Shown piece after piece: positions 45,415 through 54,304 of a stretch of 64,000 nucleotides of DNA; position 1 is the first letter of the stretch, and each line of letters starts with the position of its first letter. A program made the translations under genes and the position numbers. This DNA comes from Erwinia aphidicola (GTDB lineage Bacteria > Pseudomonadota > Gammaproteobacteria > Enterobacterales > Enterobacteriaceae). The DNA is taken from contig NZ_JAMKCQ010000002.1 of assembly GCF_024169515.1 (NCBI RefSeq), positions 1-64,000 of the forward strand, in the 5' to 3' direction. The notes under the pieces were generated by a model that worked only from the letters and a program-made list of their open reading frames with translations, did no database searches and was not told the origin of the DNA.

Positions 45415-46686
45415 CTACCTCTTGCGAAAAAAATTCAAAAACCCAAAGCATCCTGCGCGTCTGTTTTCTCGATTAATCGCCTCCGCCCCTAGCCTCTGAA
45501 GCCTTTCAAGCTGAACACTGTTAAGCCGTTCTAATGGGTTTGGAGTTTTTTCATACCAGAATTCGAAAAAATTGTCCATAACTGCATTTGTATCCGTTTC
45601 ATTATCAAAATTTATAAAGCGAAGTGAATTTTTATCAACTTTCACTTCAGGAACATACGAACTGTTAGAGGCCTTAACCTGTACTGCTGTTATATTTTGG
45701 ATATCGTTTTTATTTGCTGATGCAGCAAGCACGACAGGAGATGAGGAATTACTGTCTGCTGCGACAAGGGCGTATTTATTTGCATTCAAATAACTATCTG
45801 TCAGAAACAGATCCTTTGTGAAGCCGCTTTCAATGATTTTAGCCGCATTGTTCTGACTGGTACCATGGTAACCAATACGTACTATATTTTCGGACGTACC
45901 AGGGCTTTGATGCAAACTTTCAGAAAATGCTTTTCTGCGCGTCCTGCCGCCGGCATGCTGCAGCCGATGTTGCCAGCGGCCCACAAAGCGACCGGTACGA
46001 GCCACAGCCTTACCAGCACGGGGGACCATAGCGGCCCCGGCAGAGGCAAGACCGGTACCGAATGCCACCCAGCCCAGGATATTCATTGCCTTTTTATCCC
46101 CTGTGGCCAGCGCCACGGTCGCTCCCACCTCGGCAGCCAGCGAGACAACATCCAGCGCAAGACCGGCGGTCAGGGCGAGGCCTGATGCGGTGGACATGGC
46201 CGCCGCCAGGCTGCCTGTCGCAGCAACAGCGGCGGCCCCGAGCAGGGCTCCACCGGTCACCACCGTGCCCACCACAGCGCCGACAATGCCCAGGGCGGCC
46301 CCGAGCCAGTCAAGCCAGCTGTTGCCCGTCGGGTCAATACGGTTAACCGGGTCCCCGCCACAGTAGGCATAGCGGTTAAGACCGCCAGCCCCGAAAGGAC
46401 TCAGGGGGTCGGCGGAGAGGAAGCGGCGCAGGCGTGGGCTGTAGAGGCGGTTACCGAGCCGGTACAGGTCGTGGTTCTCACGGACTTCGCCGGCAAAGGC
46501 GGTACGTCCGGTGGCGCCGCCGGGGCGGCGGGTGCCCCAGGCCCCGTAGACGGGGAGGGCGGTGCGGAGACCGGCCTCCGCAGTGACGGAGCCCTGGGGG
46601 TCTGTGCCGTACAGCAGGGTCTGTCGTGAACGCAGAGCCGGTCCCGGCATAATAGGAACTTGGGTGATATAATTATGCATATCCAT
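45415..46686 (-). CDS. Rhs tip 4: Rhs core plus ART-like toxin tail
   Basis: 423 residues from the ATG at 46686 (MDMHNYITQVP; GAGGAA 5 nt upstream); an in-frame GTG at 46719 has no ribosome site. After the shared platform, the tail shows NIVRIGYHGTSQNNAAKIIE, then GFTKDLFLTDSYLNANKYA, the His-Gly-Thr / F-L-T-D / Ala-x2-Tyr-Ala order of H-Y class ADP-ribosyltransferases. The C-terminal 60 residues are charged and end in RAGCFGFLNFFRKR. The gene follows the intact shell by 81 nt, so shell and tip 4 form the original pair. Confidence 0.75.
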   Translation of the reverse strand: MDMHNYITQVPIMPGPALRSRQTLLYGTDPQGSVTAEAGLRTALPVYGAWGTRRPGGATGRTAFAGEVRENHDLYRLGNRLYSPRLRRFLSADPLSPFGAGGLNRYAYCGGDPVNRIDPTGNSWLDWLGAALGIVGAVVGTVVTGGALLGAAAVAATGSLAAAMSTASGLALTAGLALDVVSLAAEVGATVALATGDKKAMNILGWVAFGTGLASAGAAMVPRAGKAVARTGRFVGRWQHRLQHAGGRTRRKAFSESLHQSPGTSENIVRIGYHGTSQNNAAKIIESGFTKDLFLTDSYLNANKYALVAADSNSSSPVVLAASANKNDIQNITAVQVKASNSSYVPEVKVDKNSLRFINFDNETDTNAVMDNFFEFWYEKTPNPLERLNSVQLERLQRLGAEAINRENRRAGCFGFLNFFRKR

Positions 46687-46766
46687 TATTTCCTCTGTTA
46701 AAAAGGCGGAATAACCCACATTACCAGAAACGCAGGTTATTCAATATAAAGAATCAGACCTTCAGG

Positions 46767-49700
46767 TTATTCTTCAGTGTGAAGCTCATTTTCTGCATCA
46801 ACCATAAAACTTTCCCCTATAGTCATTTCCCCACACCTAATAAATCGGGTGCTTTTATCACCCCTCATTTCACAGCGAAGTTTGCCATCTTTATAATATC
46901 TATAAACATGACTATCTCCTTCAGCTACCCTGCACGCTTTTCCATCAGGTCCATATTCGTATTCAGTGCATTGTGTTTCATCATCACTCTGGATACGGCT
47001 TAGCAGACCAAGGTTATCATAATAAAAATTGAGTCCGTCACCATCATTTGTCACATTACCCTCTTCGTCATAACGCAGAATGAGAGGAGAGTTATGCCCC
47101 GGATAACCCGCCCGGCTGTTCTCAACACAAATCAGTTTTACAGGATCAGCAGAATCGTAGCCATAGGTGGTGACATTTACCGTATTATCCAGGAATTCAG
47201 TGGTGACCGTTAATAAATTATCCAGTGCATCATATACAAACTCTTGTTTTTGATAAAGTGAGCCTTGTTCATCTTGAGGCCACTCTGCATCATCAAAAGC
47301 AAGAATACTGTGGCATACAAGACGCCCACGCATATCATATTCCATTTTCTCCTCGCGCAGGATATTTCCGGCACTATCCTCCAGGCGTTTTGATACGAGC
47401 TTATTGTCTGCTCTGTACATAAAGAATACAGAGCGTGTGGTATCGCCGGCAAGCGTACTAATTACCCAGGTTTGCTGCGCCGGCCTGCCAAATTCGTCAT
47501 AAGCAGTAAAGGTCGTAATTCGGTTACCGTTATCAGCAGAAATTACCGTACGCTCCTTTTCGCGTCCCAGGCTGTCGTAAAAAAGATTAACTTCGACATC
47601 TGTATCCTTTTGACTGACTAAACGACCAAGCTGGTCATACAGATAAGTTGTAGTCACGCCATCCTGAGCCTTAATCTGCATGAGCCGTCCGCCTGGCGTT
47701 ACTGTCTGTGTAACCTGCCGTTTCTGGTCACCGATAATAGCATGATCGGCATGCATCACATTCCCCAGCAAATCATATGTCAGTTTTACAGCCCCCCCGC
47801 TGGTCTGAGTTTTAATCAGGCGGCCAGTTAAGGGATGATACTGGTTTTCTACATAAGGCTGGTTATCATTACCTGAAGAAAGCGTTAATGGGGCTTCACC
47901 CAGTGCGGATTCCCAAACCATTTTCAATTCGGATCCGTCAGCACGAATAGTACTGGCCGGGCTCATTTGTACATCTTCATAGATATTGTAACTGACTGAG
48001 CCACCCACCTCCTCCGTAAGCACGCGTCCCAGACCATCGTAGACACGACGGCCCAGCATGACTGGTTCACTTCCCAGTGAAGCATGCTGCACATAAATAG
48101 CTTCCGGATAGTCGTCGCTAAGGTGTGGCGGGTAACTCCGTTTTACTAAAGTTTTATCCGGAAGAACGCTCTCAATGAGGCGATCTTCATCATCCCAGCG
48201 CTGGAGAGTAATTTGTCCGCATGCGTCAGTTAAGCTCAGACAACGACCCAGTCCGTCATAAGTCCAGCTCATCTCATTTGCCGGATGACGAAGACGTTTG
48301 CAGTCACGTTTGCCTCTCTCAGTACGCAGCGTTGTTCCATCGGCGCTTTTTTCTGTGAGGGTATAGGCTGTTTCTTCTCCGTTAGGATCCTCAAGCCAGG
48401 CCAGAGTACTGACGACAACCTGACCATTCTTTAGGGTGAATTCTGTTTCCTGAACAGCGCAGACACCGTCAGGTCGAATTTCACGCCGGATTTCACCTAG
48501 ACTGTTATATTCATAACTCGTTTTTAAATGCAGTGGGTCAATACCCGGCATCCCCGGATCGACCTCAGTTTCCGCAATAACTTGGCCAAGCGAATTATAT
48601 TCACTCGTTTTAACTATTACCGGTACACCATCATGTCCCGGAGCGTCAAGTACAACGGGGCGTCCCAGACTGTCAAATCGGGTGTAATATACGAGGCCCG
48701 TAGGATCTGTTGTTTGCTGCCAGGCTTCCCCTTTCTGCATCTGGTATTTCCACGACGTTATGGCTTCAAACTCAGTTCCTGGCATTGAATTTATAGAGAC
48801 CTTACGACCGAGTGCGTCGTAGCTAATGCGGGTCTCCGTATTATTCAACCCCACAGTGCTTAAGGTCAGGCCAGTCTGTAATTGCCGGGTTTCAGATGTG
48901 GTTACACAGATCCCGTCATGAGTGGTCAGAGTGGTATAAGTATTCAGTTCTCCGGCAACACGATCCAGGACATAGCGGTATTCTCGCTTGGCAGTATGAC
49001 CATTTCGGGTTGATCGCTCTTCCAGTAAACTTCCATGCTGCTCCCCCCCGTCGGTATAAAAATATTGCTTATTCTCTTCAATAAGCCTTGTTGTCCCATT
49101 CTCTGTAGCCCAGACAGTTTCGCCACTGGCCTGGATATAATACTCTGTCTTATGGGCATAGCCTGTACGTTGTTGAATACCTTCGCGCAACGGAACGCGG
49201 GTATAAACATAGTTTGTCTGACGAACGGGGCCACCTCGTTCATCAGGCATCAGTGTAAGCGATTTGAGTCGGTGGACCTTACCGTGCGGATCTGGAGGAC
49301 ACAGCTCTGTACCAGCCGGACAGCTTGCACCGGCAGGCGGATAATATTCTCTTGCAACGGTTTGACCACTTGCGCTGTCGTAACGTGTTTTAAGATTACC
49401 ATACTCATCATAGGTGGTTGTAACCTCTGTGATTAATACGGTTTCGGGAGCACTGGTCATCCATTGTCGCGTCATAACCGTGCGGGGTAACTGGCAATAG
49501 GGTAGCTGGGCTTCAAATGGCTGAGTCACATCGTCGTGATAGGTTGTTAAAACTTCATGTACATAATCAGTATAGCTCGACGTCTCACGGGTGATCAGAT
49601 GAAAGCGGTTGTATTGACGTTCAGTAATGCATAGCGGGTTATCGTCACTGTCATATAGCGTTTCAGTAGAGCCGTAAATAAAATCCTCGCGGCCAGTCCA

Positions 49701-50738
49701 GTGAAGCAGATTATCTTCACTGTCGCGCCAGTTGCTGATTGCCGGATAACCATAGTAGTTTGAATTACCGTTCAGATTATACTGGAACTGACTTTCATGG
49801 ACTTTTCTGTTTAAAGAGTCATCTTCCCAGAGCGTGCGAAGTATCACTGCGGGCATAGTACTGCGTGGAGCACCGGAAGGAAGTGTCATGGCAGATTCAT
49901 CGTACTGCACCCGTTCATGGGCTCCAAAAGGCTGGGTAACTGAATTCAGGAGCAATAAGCTTGGTGACGATGTGGTTTCATAAGTGAAATTCCATTCAAC
50001 TTCTTCATGCGCTTTAACCTGATATGCGTTATAAGTCTGAAGAGTGGGTAGTGAGATGCGGACGAGGCGCTCATTTTCACAATGAAACAACATCTGGGTG
50101 GCATAACTAGTGTTTGGGTGCAGCGTCAGAGACGAAACGAAATCATAATCCACGTTCAGGAGAGCGGTTTTATTATCATCATAAATAGAAATCAGCCTGA
50201 TATCGTCTGTACCGAAAGACTGCCATTCCATGAAAATGCTGCTGCCATCTGTGCCAATGAGGTTTGTTGTGACTAAGCGGCTTCCTCCATCAGGCGCTTC
50301 AAGGATCTCGATTATTCCTGAACTGTAATGTGAAATAACGGCCCGATACGGGTTCTCAACAATCAATGAAAACGAGTCAAGTTTACGATCGGGAAAAGTA
50401 CATTCCTCGCCCTGAGTCCAGGGGTCAATACGGAAACGCTCGCCTGAAGAAAGCTGCAGAAGATTTGCAGACAAATCCAGACTGGTAACAGATAATCCCC
50501 AGCCAACGCCAAAACCTGTGTTACGGTTGTTCAGTGCACTAAATGAAAGGGAGACTACAGAGCCAGGTCCACGCAGACAATTACCTTCACCAACAGGCAG
50601 AGAAATTGATGCAGAGTAAAGTCCCGTACGCGGGTCAACACCAGCCTCAATACTGCTGAGAAAATTTTGTGCAGTCGAATGTACGGCCCCTGTATCCATG
50701 ATGGAATAGTCTTGTATTCCAATATTCTGCTTCAACAT
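46767..50738 (-). CDS. Rhs-repeat shell protein lacking the core/toxin end
   Basis: 1323 residues; ATG at 50738 with AAAGG upstream. The N-terminus (AQNFLSSIEAGVDPRTGLYS, PGSVVSLSFSALNNRNTGFG, LSSGERFRIDPW) is the standard start of Rhs/TcC-type proteins, followed by many YD repeats (YDSLGR, YEYNSLGEIRR, YDQLGRLVSQ, YDNLGLLSR). It ends ...MVDAENELHTEE before the conserved Rhs core and aspartyl-protease motif, which lie in the separate tip genes. Rhs shells form a hollow cocoon that encloses the toxin; here the cocoon is closed, if at all, by another polypeptide. It lacks a TcB SpvB/propeller region and a PAAR domain. No signal peptide. Confidence 0.88.
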   Translation of the reverse strand: MLKQNIGIQDYSIMDTGAVHSTAQNFLSSIEAGVDPRTGLYSASISLPVGEGNCLRGPGSVVSLSFSALNNRNTGFGVGWGLSVTSLDLSANLLQLSSGERFRIDPWTQGEECTFPDRKLDSFSLIVENPYRAVISHYSSGIIEILEAPDGGSRLVTTNLIGTDGSSIFMEWQSFGTDDIRLISIYDDNKTALLNVDYDFVSSLTLHPNTSYATQMLFHCENERLVRISLPTLQTYNAYQVKAHEEVEWNFTYETTSSPSLLLLNSVTQPFGAHERVQYDESAMTLPSGAPRSTMPAVILRTLWEDDSLNRKVHESQFQYNLNGNSNYYGYPAISNWRDSEDNLLHWTGREDFIYGSTETLYDSDDNPLCITERQYNRFHLITRETSSYTDYVHEVLTTYHDDVTQPFEAQLPYCQLPRTVMTRQWMTSAPETVLITEVTTTYDEYGNLKTRYDSASGQTVAREYYPPAGASCPAGTELCPPDPHGKVHRLKSLTLMPDERGGPVRQTNYVYTRVPLREGIQQRTGYAHKTEYYIQASGETVWATENGTTRLIEENKQYFYTDGGEQHGSLLEERSTRNGHTAKREYRYVLDRVAGELNTYTTLTTHDGICVTTSETRQLQTGLTLSTVGLNNTETRISYDALGRKVSINSMPGTEFEAITSWKYQMQKGEAWQQTTDPTGLVYYTRFDSLGRPVVLDAPGHDGVPVIVKTSEYNSLGQVIAETEVDPGMPGIDPLHLKTSYEYNSLGEIRREIRPDGVCAVQETEFTLKNGQVVVSTLAWLEDPNGEETAYTLTEKSADGTTLRTERGKRDCKRLRHPANEMSWTYDGLGRCLSLTDACGQITLQRWDDEDRLIESVLPDKTLVKRSYPPHLSDDYPEAIYVQHASLGSEPVMLGRRVYDGLGRVLTEEVGGSVSYNIYEDVQMSPASTIRADGSELKMVWESALGEAPLTLSSGNDNQPYVENQYHPLTGRLIKTQTSGGAVKLTYDLLGNVMHADHAIIGDQKRQVTQTVTPGGRLMQIKAQDGVTTTYLYDQLGRLVSQKDTDVEVNLFYDSLGREKERTVISADNGNRITTFTAYDEFGRPAQQTWVISTLAGDTTRSVFFMYRADNKLVSKRLEDSAGNILREEKMEYDMRGRLVCHSILAFDDAEWPQDEQGSLYQKQEFVYDALDNLLTVTTEFLDNTVNVTTYGYDSADPVKLICVENSRAGYPGHNSPLILRYDEEGNVTNDGDGLNFYYDNLGLLSRIQSDDETQCTEYEYGPDGKACRVAEGDSHVYRYYKDGKLRCEMRGDKSTRFIRCGEMTIGESFMVDAENELHTEE

Positions 50739-50898
50739 TGAATTATACCTTTGCTAAAGAATTAAAATAAACGTCATACGGAGTATGGTCCATTGCACAA
50801 ATTCATATGAGTATGCGCAGCAGAAGTCATAAATGATAAATTAACTTGACCTGAAGTGATTGATAACACAAGCGAAATAACCACTTTGATTACATAAG

Positions 50899-50925
50899 TA
50901 AAAAGCACCTGAAGAGACAGGTGCC
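50899..50925 (-). terminator. intrinsic terminator between the 410-residue gene and the Rhs shell
   Basis: GCACCTG-TCTCTT-CAGGTGC followed by TTTTT, read on the minus strand, only 10 nt past the stop of the upstream gene. It would stop most transcripts before the shell gene unless RNA polymerase is antiterminated. Between it and the shell start (50739-50898) there may also be a separate promoter. Confidence 0.85.
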
Positions 50926-50934
50926 TGAAAATAA

Positions 50935-52167
50935 TCACCATTTAAAAGGAACGATATTTCTTACGCCGGTCTTATCGATCTTAATGCCGACAGGATGACC
51001 GTTTCCATAAATATCATATAAATAAAGCTTTTCTTGATAATTACGTACTGCACCGCCATATGGTTCATTAACAAGAACATAATCCACCTTCACAAAAACT
51101 CCGCCTATGATCACCTTACCCTTTTCAGGGCGACCAACTCTGTTGAAATGGTATCTGGTAAATTCGTCAGTGCTCATAACATCATGATCACCATTATATG
51201 TTAAATATTTCGGCCAGTTATGCTTATATTGTTCCTCTCCCGGCTGACCAACATACGTGTACATTAATTCAATACGGTCATCTTTGCCAGCGTCATTATA
51301 TAAAGAAAAGTACGTATGGTATCCGGGATAGTTTAAGGCAAGGTTAAAATCAATAATCATCCCATTTACAGGTTCACAATACAACTTTCCTTCGTAGAAA
51401 GAAATAAATGTTGAATCATGCACTAACTGATTGTTAAGTACATCTTCACCACCAACTTCAAGCAATTCACAATAACAGGAGATATCAAAATTTTTCAGCT
51501 GTACCGGGATGACGGTTACAAAGCTATTAAATTTCCCCTGGCCGTCACCGGACGGATCCCCTTCCGGTGCTTCGCGACTGTTCGTCGTAACAGTAATGGA
51601 CCCATCCGGGCTGGTAATCTTAGCTGCAAAAGTTCGATTAATTCCGGATGGTGCTGAACATGATAAAAAAAACTTGGTAACAGGACTCATTTTTACAAGG
51701 TCTGGTTCAGCGGCACGTTCAACAGAAACAGGCAGATCGCGTAAGATAACTCCGGTTGCTGACAATTCTTTAGGGATATCTTCTTCATTAGGAATTTTAT
51801 AGGAATTCTCTTCAGTATTTTCTGTTGCTGATAGTCCGATATAAGAAAACATATCGTGGTTCCATTCATAGCCACGATGAGTGAAAGAGCTGTACCAGTT
51901 ACCCGTGAAACCATTACCGTGCGGAATTTCTTCTCCAGTATGATAATCAATTAAGCGAATATATGAAAGGGCTTCAGGGTTTAAAAGCACCTCCTTTCCA
52001 CTGGCATCCAGTGCACGAACATCAATTTCAAATGTTAATTGCTGACGCCCATTGTTGAATAACTTAACGGAACCATCAAATTCTGGCTGATGAACATGCC
52101 GAATTTTGAATTTATCAATCTGGGCCCAGGATGTTGCTGCATTGGGAGAGTTATTAAATTGTTCCAT
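50935..52167 (-). CDS. 410-residue hypothetical, paralogue of the upstream gene
   Basis: Soluble, beta-rich and acidic protein without signal peptide. Visible landmarks: WAQIDKFKIRHVHQPEFDG, NGRQQLTFEIDVRALDASGK, YIRLIDYHTGEEIPHG, FLSCSAPSGIN, then a second half (DISCYCELLEVGGED, YLYDIYGNGHPVGIKI) not present in the shorter paralogue. It lies 28 nt after the 339-residue gene and is followed by the internal terminator. I do not recognise the family. Candidate secreted cargo or Rhs chaperone. Confidence 0.7.
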   Translation of the reverse strand: MEQFNNSPNAATSWAQIDKFKIRHVHQPEFDGSVKLFNNGRQQLTFEIDVRALDASGKEVLLNPEALSYIRLIDYHTGEEIPHGNGFTGNWYSSFTHRGYEWNHDMFSYIGLSATENTEENSYKIPNEEDIPKELSATGVILRDLPVSVERAAEPDLVKMSPVTKFFLSCSAPSGINRTFAAKITSPDGSITVTTNSREAPEGDPSGDGQGKFNSFVTVIPVQLKNFDISCYCELLEVGGEDVLNNQLVHDSTFISFYEGKLYCEPVNGMIIDFNLALNYPGYHTYFSLYNDAGKDDRIELMYTYVGQPGEEQYKHNWPKYLTYNGDHDVMSTDEFTRYHFNRVGRPEKGKVIIGGVFVKVDYVLVNEPYGGAVRNYQEKLYLYDIYGNGHPVGIKIDKTGVRNIVPFKW

Positions 52168-52195
52168 AAATCCTCACATATGATTGTGGTAAAAA

Positions 52196-53215
52196 TTAGT
52201 CTGAAATAATAATTTCGTTTCGTTGACCGGCAACGAATAAGATTTTTAGCTTATGCGTAGTGCCATGAATGTCAGTAACGCTAAGTAAACATGGTCCGCC
52301 AAAACCAGAAGGATAATCGCCTTGCCTGATGTCATTCCGCCCGCACATAACGATCATGCATTTATTGGGGTCTGTATAACTTTTTGTTAGTTCAGGAAGT
52401 GGCTGACTGCCTGTCGGGACCTGATTTTCGTCTGAATTCCACTGAATGAGGGTTTCGCCAGGACTGGCGAAACCAATGAAACAGGGGGTGCGGTCATCAA
52501 CATCAGGTGTTTGCCAGTGGATCATACCCGCAGGATCCGCATCAAGTTTACGCAATGCGAGCTGGCGGGAGCCATCCGGTGAGAGAGAAAGAAAAATACC
52601 CTGATTGAAAATAGCCGCCTGTGGGATATCAGTCGAATCAATGATGTCAACAGGCGATCCCAGTAAAAAACGAGAAGCGTCGTAATAAACTGGTGGATGT
52701 ACGTTAATCTCTGGTGTCAGCGGTAAGGGGAACACAGGAGTCATAGGTTCACCAGAAGAATCAAACGACTCACCGTTAGTAATAAAAACCTTTCCATTAT
52801 CGCCAGTAACTTTAACAGCAATTTTAAGAGGTGATGCATAGGGGTCATTGCAGGAAAGATAAAAATCAAAAACCTCACCTCCGGCCATAGTGCCCTGACT
52901 ATTTGATTTTACACCCGTAACTGAAGCTTGATAGTAGTCAAAACGAATATCACGTATCCGGGAAGCTTTCCATCCAAGCTCATTGTATTTATCAAAGGGG
53001 ATAACTGTTTCTTTATCATAGTAATCGACAAGACATAATTTGTCTTTTTCAGATCCCGTTAGTTTAACAGGGTCCTTTCCGACGCGGGCTTCCACATAAA
53101 AGCGGACCAGAACCTGCTGGTTCCCATTACCTGTAACATGTGGATTAGAAATAGTTACTTCAGGCCGATCAATTACCCAGGTCTGATTACTATTATTAAA
53201 ATCACTATTTAACAC
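52196..53215 (-). CDS. 339-residue hypothetical
   Basis: Beta-rich soluble protein; ATG at 53215 preceded by GGAGAAC. The first 200 residues align in pattern with the 410-residue neighbour (NGNQQ...DYYDKETVIP...YLSCNDPY...TNGESFD). The second half (QAAIFNQGIFLSLSPDG, ITDIHGTTHKLKIL-like end) is distinct. It is separated from the endolysin by a 437-bp non-coding gap that could hold a promoter. Function unknown; duplicated with 100% or nearly 100% identity at 41830-42849. Confidence 0.7.
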   Translation of the reverse strand: MLNSDFNNSNQTWVIDRPEVTISNPHVTGNGNQQVLVRFYVEARVGKDPVKLTGSEKDKLCLVDYYDKETVIPFDKYNELGWKASRIRDIRFDYYQASVTGVKSNSQGTMAGGEVFDFYLSCNDPYASPLKIAVKVTGDNGKVFITNGESFDSSGEPMTPVFPLPLTPEINVHPPVYYDASRFLLGSPVDIIDSTDIPQAAIFNQGIFLSLSPDGSRQLALRKLDADPAGMIHWQTPDVDDRTPCFIGFASPGETLIQWNSDENQVPTGSQPLPELTKSYTDPNKCMIVMCGRNDIRQGDYPSGFGGPCLLSVTDIHGTTHKLKILFVAGQRNEIIISD

Positions 53216-53652
53216 ATGTTCTCCTTTAAATTATAAAAAAACTAAAGCCACATACAGATTGAAATAATGATGTTCTATCGGACACCATTCATTACTCTAA
53301 AAACTGGCATTGTAAGAATTTAAAATACAACCCTCCCAAACCAAATTATTCTTAAAAAATAAAAATGATAGCGCATGGCTATTAAAGACTCACAACCATC
53401 TAAAGCAGGGTAATTATTGGTATTTCAGGTTGATTTATTTCCTTAGAGCTTGACCCAGAAGTTTCGCATATTTTTAATCAGTGATTGATTAGGCATCTAA
53501 AATAAATTGAAGACTTTCCTTTATAATTACTTTCAACATAAACAATGATTGGAACTAAAGAATTATTAAATAAATATGTTTTTAATCCGGTGAATCAATT
53601 TAAAATTCAGTATAGAAACCCTCTAACTCTCTAATAATCAGAAGTGAGGGCA
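53216..53652. other. 437-bp non-coding gap between endolysin and the 339-residue gene
   Basis: AT-rich, no supported gene and no clear terminator. It is conserved in the duplicate at 42850-43286, which suggests leader or promoter content rather than random spacer, though recent duplication alone explains the identity. Confidence 0.4.
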
Positions 53653-54282
53653 TCATGGAGTAAGTGCAGCAATTGCTCTGTTTGTATGTTGCGTTCTTAA
53701 CTTAAGCCCATTAAATCCGCCATTAATACGCCGCGTCAGACCGCTAATATCATTCCTGTCAGCAAAGTAGTTACAATTATTGTTTTTCCAGAACCAGCCC
53801 GCAGAACATGCAGCGTTAATAGGATCTAAGAGTAGTTCTGGTTTTTCCTCAAGATCGAGTCCCAAATCTTCGCCACATGCAATATAATTCCAGCGAAAAG
53901 TTAATTGCTTTAGCCCTCGCCCACGATATTTCCAGCCATCTCCATTAGCATTGTTACCGTATCTGTTACCATAAACAATATTCGCGATAGCTATCTGACG
54001 CTCAACCGGCAAAACGAGTTCCCAGTGTTTTCTTCCTAACTCTGTACGCTGTTGCTCCGTTAGTCTGGATCCAAAAATCTTCAACCCCTCTGATGAATAG
54101 TTAAATGATTCCTGAATCATTTGAAACCCCATCGATTCAACAGAAATTTGTGCAATGAAATGGGCCTGGCGTAATGGAGTATTAATAAAGCATGTCTCCA
54201 TAGCCACCATAACCGGATAAAACCATTTCTGTACAAGCTCATCCGTTATTCCTGCGGCGACTTTAAATTCATCCTGTGTCAT
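53653..54282 (-). CDS. GH19-type endolysin
   Basis: 209 residues with the bacterial/phage GH19 pattern: HFIAQISVESMGFQMIQESFNYS (catalytic Glu in the VES motif), FGSRLTEQQ, IVYGNRYGNNANGDGWKYRGRGLKQLTFRWNY, and the C-terminal AGWFWKNNNCN...LTRRINGGFNGL. It cleaves peptidoglycan glycan strands. There is no signal peptide, so export needs the holin. It follows Rz/Rz1 in the lysis cassette. Half of it is duplicated at 43287-43615. Confidence 0.88.
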   Translation of the reverse strand: MTQDEFKVAAGITDELVQKWFYPVMVAMETCFINTPLRQAHFIAQISVESMGFQMIQESFNYSSEGLKIFGSRLTEQQRTELGRKHWELVLPVERQIAIANIVYGNRYGNNANGDGWKYRGRGLKQLTFRWNYIACGEDLGLDLEEKPELLLDPINAACSAGWFWKNNNCNYFADRNDISGLTRRINGGFNGLKLRTQHTNRAIAALTP

Positions 54283-54304
54283 AAATCCTCTTTCGTGCTT
54301 ACTC

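Larger units (their letters stand above)
45943..53981 (-). repeat. right (intact) copy of the large duplication
   Basis: Contains the tip 4 platform, full shell, terminator, 410- and 339-residue genes, and the 3' half of the endolysin. It is the presumed parent of 38599-43615. Confidence 0.88.
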
